Assembly (NCBI GenBank): GCA_003527225.1
Contig: DPXQ01000114.1
Span: forward strand, 146,162-157,065
DNA: 10,904 bases
From: Rhizobium sp.
GTDB taxonomy: Bacteria; Pseudomonadota; Alphaproteobacteria; Rhizobiales; Rhizobiaceae
Direction of reading: 5' to 3'
Shown here: piece by piece, positions 1-5,002 of the stretch
Layout: each line of letters begins with the position of its first letter
How positions within the stretch are numbered: the stretch's first letter is position 1
Translations under genes and position numbers: made by a program
Notes under the pieces: generated by a model
What the model was told of the DNA's origin: nothing
Databases searched by the model: none
The model's input: the letters and a program-made list of their open reading frames with translations, nothing else

Positions 1-329
1 GCCGCATAGAGCGTCCACAGCCGCGCCGCCGGCGTCTTTCCGTGGAGCCGGTAACGGCAAAGCCCGGTCAGCCTGCGGCCTTCCTCGTCCTCGCTGGCGG
101 TGAAGACAAGGCCCTCGGCGCTGCCATAGAGCAGCCGGCCGGCCTTGGCGCGGTGCGATTTGGCGTAAGGATCGGCGGCGGCCGTCTGCGCCTGCGGAAA
201 CGAGCTCCAGACCCCGAGCCTTATGGCGCCGAAGCCGACGGAGACGTTGAGCGCCGAAATCGTCGACGCCAGGCCGACGCCGAAGGCGATGGCGAGCGCG
301 ACGGCGATGAGGAGCGGAACCCGAAACAC
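1..329 (-). CDS. DUF1214-family membrane protein, N-terminal part (runs off left edge)
   Basis: About 109 residues are visible; the rest lies beyond the left edge. The reading from GTG at 329 begins MFRVPLLIAVALAIAFG, a single hydrophobic signal-anchor at residues 3-24. It continues through VSVGFGAIRLGVWSSFPQ and YAKSHRAKAGRLLYGSAEG to a region with LTGLCRYRLHGKTPAARLWT. This pattern is what I know of DUF1214 proteins (about 180 residues in rhizobia), whose biochemical role is not established. Codons are strongly GC-rich in third position, unlike the reverse transcriptase next door. AAGG lies 6 nt before the GTG. An in-frame ATG at 371 would add 14 residues but has no ribosome-binding site and breaks the usual MF-R-hydrophobic start, so I prefer 329. 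The reverse transcriptase gene lies directly upstream on the same strand, so the natural promoter of this gene may have been displaced. Confidence 0.8.
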   Translation of the reverse strand, partial: MFRVPLLIAVALAIAFGVGLASTISALNVSVGFGAIRLGVWSSFPQAQTAAADPYAKSHRAKAGRLLYGSAEGLVFTASEDEEGRRLTGLCRYRLHGKTPAARLWTLYA

Positions 330-423
330 GTTATGCCTTGAACCGTGATTTGATGGTCGAACGGGTAGCATTGATTCTGGAGAAGGGGAAGACGATGGGT
401 GAGGCGCGGTCCGCGCAAGCGGA

Positions 424-448
424 GCGATCGATCCGGCGAATCGATCGC
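424..448. repeat. 9-bp perfect inverted repeat
   Basis: The arms GCGATCGAT (424-432) and ATCGATCGC (440-448) are perfect reverse complements with a 7-base loop CCGGCGA. It lies about 110 bases past the reverse transcriptase stop codon. In RNA it would make a stable stem, but it lacks the following U-run of a classical intrinsic terminator. Confidence 0.7.
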
Positions 449-476
449 AGCGCCGAACGCCCGGAGCCCAAGCGGA

Positions 477-499
477 GGGCCGGGGGGAGGGGGTGGGGG
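477..499 (+). repeat. four-run G tract (G-quadruplex pattern)
   Basis: G-runs of 3, 6, 5 and 5 are separated by CC, A and T. This fits the G3+ N1-7 pattern with very short loops. It faces a C-tract on the same strand at 2596-2617, so the two tracts form an inverted pair around the reverse transcriptase gene. Confidence 0.75.
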
Positions 500-556
500 A
501 TCTTCCGGTTTTTCAACCATCGAGGCGGACGAATACCTGTCGTCAGCGCAGGTGAA

Positions 557-2365
557 TTAAATCCCGAGACGCTTGCCTATTGCCTTGTAGTAGGTGTCTT
601 CGAAGGCACGGAAATGATTAGTTCTCAAGATCGTAATCTGAGCGGGCGGTGCGGCGGGATTTCTCAGTGCGGATACGAGACAAAGGAACTTTGCGTGCGT
701 TATGCCGGTTCCACGGGATGGATTAGGAGCCTTTAAGGCGTCGAACATTGCCTTGAAGGTCGGGAGATCCTTGGCAAGATTCATTTGGAATTTATAGGCC
801 TCGCGCACGCCTGCGTTTAGCGTGTCCGCAAGCAGGTTCTTAAGGGGGGCCTCTTCGGGTGAACCGATAAACAAGGGAAAGAACGATGCCGCCAGACGTC
901 CCAGCCGGTCATGCGGGACCCATATTTTGCGGGTGTCTTGAAGAGTCGCAAAAAGCTGGGCAGTCGTTCCATATTTCGACTGGAGCCAAAGCCGCGAATA
1001 GAGCCCAAAATAGGTGTGCGGATCGTTGCTTGCTATGACCGTTTCGAGCATTGGATGACAGCGCCTTGTTTTAACGAAAGTCTCAACAAGATAGTTCGAC
1101 ATCTCGACCATTGCGGCGTCGTCCACAAGTAGACCTGACTGACCTGCCCTCGCTAAAACGCCTGCGACCGACGGAGTCAGAGGACGGCTCCTTATTAACG
1201 AGTAAACACTTTCCCGGACGGCCGGTCTCCGTTTAATAAGACCTTCGAGGACTTCCGGTTTCACGACAGCGCCGGTTTTTGCCGCAAGGCCCAGCCATCG
1301 TTTCAGGACCTTCTCGCCGTTTCCTGCCTCGAATGATTTTTTACGAATGCCTTGCCGTACTCTGGCTTCAACATGGGCGCGCTGCCTGTCCAACGGAAGT
1401 CCGTGTTTTAGGCGGTGGTCGACACTTGCCTGGACCGTATCCAGGCGCGCGTTTTCGAAAATCCGGAAATGTCGGATAGCCTCGGACTGGGTTAGGATGA
1501 TCGTCTTTCCGCTGTTCAAACGAACCTGCTTCGTCTGGAGGACAAGATCTACTGTCTTCAATGCCCGCTTGGCGTCGACGATCGTGTCGACGCCAATATC
1601 GATGTCGTCCATGTAACGCACGAAGTCTCGTCCGGGGTCGCTGGCGAGGTAGGAATCTAGCTCGTAGAGGAAGCAGTGCGCGAGCAAGCGGGGTGCATCA
1701 AGATTGATCTGCGGCAAACCGACCTCGATGCGAGGGGTGTAGTCAGGTTGCCAAAGTAGATCGCCGAGAACGTAGATCAGCATATCGATCACACATTCCT
1801 CGACGCCACTGATGGAAGCAATTGCGTTGCGGAGATGGACGTAGGAAATGCTGTCGTAGTAGTTTGCGATGTCCGTCACGACGATGAACTTGCGCGTCTT
1901 TGAAAACTCGAAGAGCTCTTTTTGGAAGTTCAGCCAAGCTGCGAACGTGCCATAGCCACTCGGCGGCGAAGAGAATTTATGATCCTTCGGTTCAAAGAAC
2001 GCCTTGCTCGTAGGTGCCTGGCCTTTGATCTCAAAATAGAGGGCATCAGATAGACACTGCAAAACGATAGCATCCCTTACACTCGGAATGACGAGCTGCC
2101 TGCAAAGACCTTTGCTCTTTTCGACCAGTATTCGTTGTGCCTTCTGTGGAGCGTAATCACCTGACAAGATCAGGTGCGAGAGTTTTTGGCTCTCTACCTT
2201 GCGCGATACGTGAAAGTCGAAGTTCTCGATCCCGTCGCAAGTGAATTGATCACGCATGGAGACTTTGACTTTCTCCTTCCAAATCCTTTCGATGTTATTT
2301 GGCGAAAAGATCGTGCGCAGCTTGTTGGCACGTATATCAAAGCGGGGAGATCTCATGGTGACCAT
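557..2365 (-). CDS. stand-alone reverse transcriptase, UG/Abi/DRT-like (probable phage defence)
   Basis: Predicted RNA-directed DNA polymerase of 602 residues. Residues here are numbered from ATG 2365. An N-terminal region carries LVIPSVRDAIVLQCL (about 91-105). Motif A is VVTDIANYYDSI with catalytic D165. A GLPQ-type motif, GLPQINLDAPRLLAH, lies at about 216-230. The catalytic box FVRYMDDIDIGVD follows with D253 and D254, then VRLNSGKTIIL near 281-291. Residues from about 315 to the end are mainly helical with no domain I recognise. There is no maturase X domain, HNH endonuclease or protease, and no group II intron RNA. Helical C-terminal extensions are known for AbiK/AbiA/Abi-P2 and several DRT/UG reverse transcriptases, so a solitary defence enzyme is the best inference; I cannot assign a subgroup. 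Base composition is clearly poorer in GC than the neighbours, consistent with horizontal gain. Start choice is uncertain: TTG at 2386 overlaps its only GGAG, ATG 2365 has AGAAG 10 nt upstream, and ATG 2356 is also possible. Confidence 0.93.
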   Translation of the reverse strand: MVTMRSPRFDIRANKLRTIFSPNNIERIWKEKVKVSMRDQFTCDGIENFDFHVSRKVESQKLSHLILSGDYAPQKAQRILVEKSKGLCRQLVIPSVRDAIVLQCLSDALYFEIKGQAPTSKAFFEPKDHKFSSPPSGYGTFAAWLNFQKELFEFSKTRKFIVVTDIANYYDSISYVHLRNAIASISGVEECVIDMLIYVLGDLLWQPDYTPRIEVGLPQINLDAPRLLAHCFLYELDSYLASDPGRDFVRYMDDIDIGVDTIVDAKRALKTVDLVLQTKQVRLNSGKTIILTQSEAIRHFRIFENARLDTVQASVDHRLKHGLPLDRQRAHVEARVRQGIRKKSFEAGNGEKVLKRWLGLAAKTGAVVKPEVLEGLIKRRPAVRESVYSLIRSRPLTPSVAGVLARAGQSGLLVDDAAMVEMSNYLVETFVKTRRCHPMLETVIASNDPHTYFGLYSRLWLQSKYGTTAQLFATLQDTRKIWVPHDRLGRLAASFFPLFIGSPEEAPLKNLLADTLNAGVREAYKFQMNLAKDLPTFKAMFDALKAPNPSRGTGITHAKFLCLVSALRNPAAPPAQITILRTNHFRAFEDTYYKAIGKRLGI

Positions 2366-2386
2366 ATGATGATTGCTTCTACACAA

Positions 2387-2542
2387 TCTCCGATATCCAT
2401 TTAGAAGTATTTAAGGGCGACGATAAGACGAATAACGTGCGCCTGCAGAGTTGGGGAGTATTCGCAGCCGCCTAGATGCCGTTGAGGCTGCCGACGGTGC
2501 TTCGGGCCGTTTTCTCCCGGCTGACAACATGTCCGCAATCCA
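2387..2542 (-). other. 5' flank of the reverse transcriptase gene
   Basis: This stretch leads into the reverse transcriptase on the minus strand. It is AT-richer next to the gene (2401-2435). It holds an inverted repeat GCAGCC (2464-2469)/GGCTGC (2486-2491) with a 16-base loop, about 100 bases before the start codon. No convincing -35/-10 pair is visible. Some DRT reverse transcriptases have a non-coding RNA here, so the region deserves a structure test, but nothing in it proves one. Confidence 0.35.
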
Positions 2543-2641
2543 CCCCAAATCGGTCGGTGCCGATTGTCGCAAGAGATGACCGCCTCTGGCGCTAACCCCC
2601 CACCCCCACCCCCCCCCTCACGCAATCCCCACAATCTCCAG
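2543..2641. repeat. dispersed repeat, copy 1
   Basis: The core 2543-2591 matches 4400-4448 at 47 of 49 bases, with differences at 2569 and 2578. The similarity continues past a poly-C expansion into the segment CAATCCCCACnATCTCCAG that ends at 2641. The core holds the hairpin AATCGG (2548-2553)/CCGATT (2560-2565) and a second short stem CGCC-TCT-GGCG. Two palindromes in a unit of about 100 bases are reminiscent of rhizobial intergenic mosaic elements (RIME), but I cannot confirm membership from memory. Confidence 0.8.
2596..2617 (-). repeat. C tract (G-quadruplex pattern on minus strand)
   Basis: C-runs of 6, 5 and 9 are separated by single A bases. On the minus strand this reads G9-T-G5-T-G6, which resembles the G6-A-G5-T-G5 tract at 482-499 in opposite orientation. 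The tract is inserted within repeat copy 1 relative to copy 2, so it is probably a recent expansion or a junction. Confidence 0.7.
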
Positions 2642-2690
2642 ATCCTGCTCGCCCATGCTGACCACGTCGCCCACGGCCTTGGCGCGGCGC
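2618..2690 (-). pseudogene. 3'-terminal fragment of a Gre-family elongation factor gene
   Basis: The minus strand reads KAVGDVVSMGEQDLEIVGIA followed by a stop at 2618-2620. The intact gene at 4999 ends KAVGDVVAMGEQELEITGIA. About 56 of 65 bases match, and similarity stops abruptly near 2683-2690, so only the last 20 or so codons of the C-terminal FKBP-like domain remain. The divergence argues against a very recent local duplication. It more likely came in with the neighbouring toxin-antitoxin DNA from a related genome. It cannot be functional. Confidence 0.75.
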
Positions 2691-2741
2691 GGGGGTAGGA
2701 CATGGGCGGGGGGCTTTCGCTGATGGCCCGAGGCGGACGGC

Positions 2742-2924
2742 TGGCGCACAGGCGAGGGGTCGGGGGAGGCGCGCGACATCCTGCGCTCCACGCTGTCCGT
2801 AGACATCCGAAAGCCGGGCAATCTGGCCGAGACGATCCGGCAAAGGGTCTCCGCGCTCGGCGGCGTCGAGCTCGAGATCGCCCCGCGCGAGCCGATCCGC
2901 GATGCGCCGGTCTTTCCCGAATGA
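2742..2924 (+). pseudogene. FitA/VapB-type antitoxin, 5'-degraded remnant
   Basis: In frame from 2766 the sequence reads EARDILRSTLSVDI, the end of the ribbon-helix-helix segment of FitA/VapB antitoxins. It continues to SALGGVELEIAPREPIRDA and stops at 2922-2924. The C-terminal pattern LGGVELE-PREP is typical of antitoxins that pair with FitB-like PIN toxins. No start codon or intact DNA-binding strand is present: the frame is closed by TGA at 2721, and the bases from 2742 to 2765 look frame-shifted. The stop overlaps the toxin start as ATGA (2921-2924), the normal coupling of such operons. The pair is therefore genuine but dead at its 5' end. Confidence 0.75.
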
Positions 2925-2985
2925 TCGTCCTCGACACCAATGTTCTGTCCGAGCTTCTGGCGCCGACACCTGCCCCGGCGGTTGA
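2921..2985 (+). pseudogene. FitB/VapC-type PIN toxin, N-terminal fragment
   Basis: ATG 2921 opens MIVLDTNVLSELLAPTPAPA, the classic first strand and helix of a PIN-domain ribonuclease, with the metal-binding aspartate in LDTNV. After valine 21 the sequence no longer follows the family. The expected continuation, AWLAAQPAAAVFTT, is found at 4489 and onward. The gene is thus split by about 1,500 bases of inserted DNA between about 2985 and 4486. The reading frame beyond (DRPVSRRVIA) belongs to the insert. The fragment lacks the other acidic residues and cannot be a nuclease. Confidence 0.8.
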
Positions 2986-2989
2986 CCGC

Positions 2990-3093
2990 CCGGTAAGCCG
3001 CCGCGTCATTGCGAATACTTCCGAGATCGGCTCATCCAGCATCAGGATGAGCGGCGGTGCCTCCCAGAGCGAGCTTTCGGGGCTGCGGCATTT
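2990..3093 (-). pseudogene. possible ABC-transporter ATPase scrap (Walker B)
   Basis: Downstream of the M24 peptidase stop, the minus strand reads PLILMLDEPISEVFAMTRRL (about 3054-2995). The hydrophobic run plus DEP is the pattern of an ABC ATPase Walker B motif. Just before it, in another frame, comes LALGG, which could be a frame-shifted remnant of the signature region. M24 peptidase genes often neighbour amino-acid ABC transporter genes in rhizobia, so a leftover of such a neighbour is plausible. The match is short and could be chance. Confidence 0.3.
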
Positions 3094-4221
3094 TCAGATG
3101 TCCAGCGGTAAGTTGGATAGCCGGCGAAGGGCGCCATTTTCTATGACGTAATTCTGCTCGAGACGTATTCCACCCCGGAGATTGTCTCCGTACAAGCCGG
3201 GTTCGAGTGTGAACGTACAACCCTCTTCAAAGATGTCGTTCGAGCCCGAATTTATGAACGGGCGCTCGACCGGATCCAAGCCTAGCCCATGGCCTAGGTG
3301 ATGGTCAAAGCGCCAGTCATCGCGGTGGCTATTCAGGATGGATGCAATCTCCTGGAAAACTGTCCCGCATCGAACGCCCGGCCGGATCATGTCTTCGGCG
3401 ATCGACAGTGCATGAACAACGCGGCTGAAGGCTTCCTCCTGAAGGGGCGCTCGTGTCCCCGACACAGCGAAGGTCCGGCACATATCGGAAAAATAGTTCG
3501 CGACAACCGCTCCGGCGTCCACGGGCAGAAGATCGCCCTCCACCAGGGGCACGGGTCGGGGCCGGCCGCCCGGCTTCCCCCCACGAAAATCATTGCCGAG
3601 CTCCCCCATCGTCTGTCCCGCAGCCACAATTGCAGCCCCCTGAAATAGGGCAAACACTTCGGTCTCCAGAAGTCCGGGGGCTATGTGCGGCGCAATCGCA
3701 CGGTATCCAGCTTCATTGGCGGCAATGGCCGCGGAAATGAGCGCGACCTCATCCGGGTGCTTGCGTCGGCGCATCGACGAAATATGATCGGTTATCGGCG
3801 TGATGGACCGTCCCGCGATATCAGTGCAATCGGCGCCTAGCGCCTTCGCCTTGGCCAGGCGGATATCCAACGCCGCAATTCCCGCACGCTCGCGCTCTTC
3901 GTAAGTGGTCGCGAACATCGAATCGTCGAACCGGACTGTTTCATCGGCGTAGACGTCAGATCCCATTGAATTGCCGACCGAGATCAAACCGAAGCCATCA
4001 CGGCCGACGAACCCCGAGGCTGGCGAACTTCTCCATCCTCGCAATCCAAAAAAGTATGTCAGGTGCTGAGGTCGCGTGATCAGGGCCCCATCTAGGCCAA
4101 CCTCAACAAGCCAATTGGAAAGGCGCGTGCGACGCTCCCGGCAACCTGCGGCTTGCAGTCTTGCCAGTGCCGCGAGGTCCACAATATTTCTCTCGGGATA
4201 GAGCGAGGTGGGTATGCTCAT
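3094..4221 (-). CDS. M24-family metallopeptidase (Xaa-Pro dipeptidase/creatinase-like)
   Basis: 375-residue protein with the two-domain layout of Xaa-Pro peptidases. An N-terminal creatinase-like domain (about 28-150, RRTRLSNWLVEVGLDGALIT) is followed by a pita-bread catalytic domain (about 155-370). All five metal ligands are visible: D235 (LLPVDAGA), D246 (YFSDMCRTF), H311 (HLGHGLGLD), E340 (FTLEPGLYG) and E355 (IRLEQNY). An active two-metal enzyme cleaving an Xaa-Pro or related amide bond is therefore likely; the exact substrate cannot be read off. It should be cytoplasmic, as no signal peptide is seen. Start ATG 4221 is set by GGAGAAG 7 nt upstream; the in-frame TTG at 4227 overlaps that site. 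The gene lies wholly inside DNA that split the PIN toxin gene, so it is a passenger of that insertion. Its composition is less GC-rich than the core genes on the right. Confidence 0.92.
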   Translation of the reverse strand: MSIPTSLYPERNIVDLAALARLQAAGCRERRTRLSNWLVEVGLDGALITRPQHLTYFFGLRGWRSSPASGFVGRDGFGLISVGNSMGSDVYADETVRFDDSMFATTYEERERAGIAALDIRLAKAKALGADCTDIAGRSITPITDHISSMRRRKHPDEVALISAAIAANEAGYRAIAPHIAPGLLETEVFALFQGAAIVAAGQTMGELGNDFRGGKPGGRPRPVPLVEGDLLPVDAGAVVANYFSDMCRTFAVSGTRAPLQEEAFSRVVHALSIAEDMIRPGVRCGTVFQEIASILNSHRDDWRFDHHLGHGLGLDPVERPFINSGSNDIFEEGCTFTLEPGLYGDNLRGGIRLEQNYVIENGALRRLSNLPLDI

Positions 4222-4228
4222 GGACAAT

Positions 4229-4235
4229 CTTCTCC
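4229..4235 (-). promoter_or_regulatory. ribosome-binding site of the M24 peptidase gene
   Basis: GGAGAAG on the minus strand lies 7 nt before ATG 4221 and decides between that start and the TTG at 4227. Confidence 0.75.
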
Positions 4236-4399
4236 AACTTCGTATCGCTCCTCTTTAGAGCCGACGCGGCATTCAAACTATTATCATCTATTCCTATACA
4301 ATGCGGGCTTCTCTCTACAAGCTAACATACGGTGTCAGGATGATCCGCCGGACTGGCTTGTTGGCACTTTCGTTCCAATTGCGGACCGTCCCCATCCTG

Positions 4400-4487
4400 C
4401 CCCAAATCGGTCGGTGCCGATTGTCACAAGAGATCACCGCCTCTGGCGGCAAGCCACCGCCCCTCAAACAATCCCCACGATCTCCAG
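4400..4487. repeat. dispersed repeat, copy 2
   Basis: The core 4400-4448 is 47/49 identical to 2543-2591, in direct orientation and 1,857 bases away. The hairpin AATCGG (4405-4410)/CCGATT (4417-4422) is preserved, and CCGCC-TCT-GGCGG follows it. The right end reads, on the minus strand, LEIVGIV and a stop, the last codons of a gre-type gene. It then switches at 4486-4489 straight into toxin coding sequence (SAWLAAQ). The repeat therefore sits exactly at the right border of the insertion in the PIN toxin gene. Confidence 0.8.
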
Positions 4488-4968
4488 CGCCTGGCTCGCC
4501 GCGCAGCCCGCCGCCGCCGTTTTCACCACGACCGTGACCGAAGCGGAGATCCTCCATGGGCTCGCCCTCCTGCCATCCGGTCGCAGGCGCCAGGCGCTCG
4601 AGGCGGCGGTCAGGCCGATCTTCGCCGAGGATCTCGCCGGCCGGGTTCTCGCCTTCGATCGCGACGCGGCCCAAAGCTACGCGGCGATTGCTGCCCATCG
4701 CCGCGCCATCGGTCGGCCCATCAGCCAGTTCGATGCGCAGATCGCCGCCATTGCCGTCTCGCGGGGCGCCTCGATTGCCACCCGTAATGTCGCCGATTTC
4801 GCCGACACCGGCGCGGTGATCGTCAATCCCTGGGATTTTCGCGCGCTCGATGAGGCGCTTCCAAGCTGCGAGGCAGGCGCGTCGGCGACCAGACCGACGA
4901 AGCGCTGCATCCAGTCGGAAACGGCTTCGGCGGGCGCGCGCTCCTTCACGAGCACGTCCGCTGCCTGA
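4486..4968 (+). pseudogene. FitB/VapC-type PIN toxin, C-terminal fragment
   Basis: The frame reads AWLAAQPAAAVFTTTVTEAE, then ILHGLALLPSGRRR, FDAQIAAIAVSRGA, IATRNVADFADTG and VIVNPWDFR, the complete central and C-terminal parts of a FitB-like PIN nuclease. Acidic residues are seen in TEAE, QFDAQ and NVADF. Joined to MIVLDTNVLSELLAPTPAPA at 2921, it would restore a toxin of about 140 residues. There is no start codon of its own. The usual family end is near NPWDF (about 4842), but no stop follows. The frame runs on for about 40 residues of unrelated sequence to TGA 4966-4968, so the 3' end has probably been rearranged as well. Toxin activity is not expected. Confidence 0.8.
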
Positions 4969-4976
4969 GCCGTCAT
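4857..4976 (-). pseudogene. truncated unknown ORF downstream of the Gre gene
   Basis: From ATG 4976 the minus strand reads MTAQAADVLVKERAPAEAVS, then DWMQRFVGLVADAPA. This is protein-like, with GC-rich third positions, and lies 22 bases past the Gre stop in the same direction. Beyond about 4860 the frame is antisense to the toxin fragment and no longer looks like a protein. I read it as the first 35-40 codons of a gene once cotranscribed with gre and cut off when the toxin DNA arrived. I do not recognise the family. The alternative is that it is only an antisense shadow of the toxin read-through. Confidence 0.35.
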
Positions 4977-4982
4977 CCTGCG

Positions 4983-5002
4983 GTGAGGCGGCCCCGCCTC
5001 AC
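4983..5002 (-). terminator. GC hairpin at the end of the Gre gene
   Basis: GTGAGGCGG (4983-4991) and CCGCCTCAC (4994-5002) are perfect 9-bp arms with a 2-base loop, overlapping the Gre stop codon. No U-run follows, so it is a stable hairpin rather than a textbook intrinsic terminator. It may stabilise the 3' end or weaken read-through into the truncated ORF. Confidence 0.5.

Larger units (their letters stand above)
340..556 (-). other. structured, G/C-skewed 3' flank of the reverse transcriptase gene
   Basis: This 217-base stretch has no gene I can support. It holds a perfect 9-bp inverted repeat at 424-432/440-448 (GCGATCGAT, 7-nt loop). It also has a 6-bp hairpin GCGCGG-T-CCGCGC at 404-416 and a small GGTT/AACC hairpin at 507-518, whose minus-strand loop is GAAA. 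The 9-base direct repeat CAAGCGGAG occurs at 416-424 and 469-477, 53 bases apart. Four G-runs lie at 477-479, 482-487, 489-493 and 495-499, with loops of 2, 1 and 1 bases, a strong G-quadruplex pattern on the plus strand. No U-tract terminator is visible. It could be a terminator region or encode a small RNA linked to the reverse transcriptase; the sequence alone does not decide. Confidence 0.5.

Noticed and set aside
338..736. Plus-strand frame of 132 residues
   Set aside because: It crosses the hairpin and G-tract region and runs antisense into the RT gene; no ribosome-binding site and no recognisable domain.
557..2386. RT as part of a group II intron or retron
   Set aside because: No maturase domain X, no domain V/VI-like intron end after the gene, no retron msr/msd layout, and none of the retron NAxxH/VTG motifs.
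2543..2593. Plus-strand reading NRSVPIVARDDRLWR ending in a stop, resembling the tail of another PIN toxin (and NRSVPIVTRDHRLWR in copy 2)
   Set aside because: The similarity is short and lies in a palindromic repeat that can mimic coding sequence; no upstream PIN sequence is present in either copy.
2401..3042. Open minus-strand frame of 213 residues
   Set aside because: It is antisense to the toxin-antitoxin remnant, with arginine- and glycine-rich low-complexity translation; no protein-like continuity.
2702..3151. Open plus-strand frame of 149 residues containing MIVLDTNVLSELL
   Set aside because: The part before 2921 is the out-of-frame antitoxin and the part after 2985 is insert DNA. 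Only 21 codons are toxin.
4677..4860. Minus-strand coding continuation of the MTAQAADV frame
   Set aside because: It is antisense to the well-supported toxin C-terminus and loses protein character; only the first 35-40 codons are retained as a possible remnant.
4153..4968. Open plus-strand frame of 271 residues ending in the PIN domain
   Set aside because: The first 110 residues are antisense to the peptidase gene and its leader and then cross the repeat. Only the part from about 4486 is toxin-like, so it is a chance fusion, not a gene with this start.
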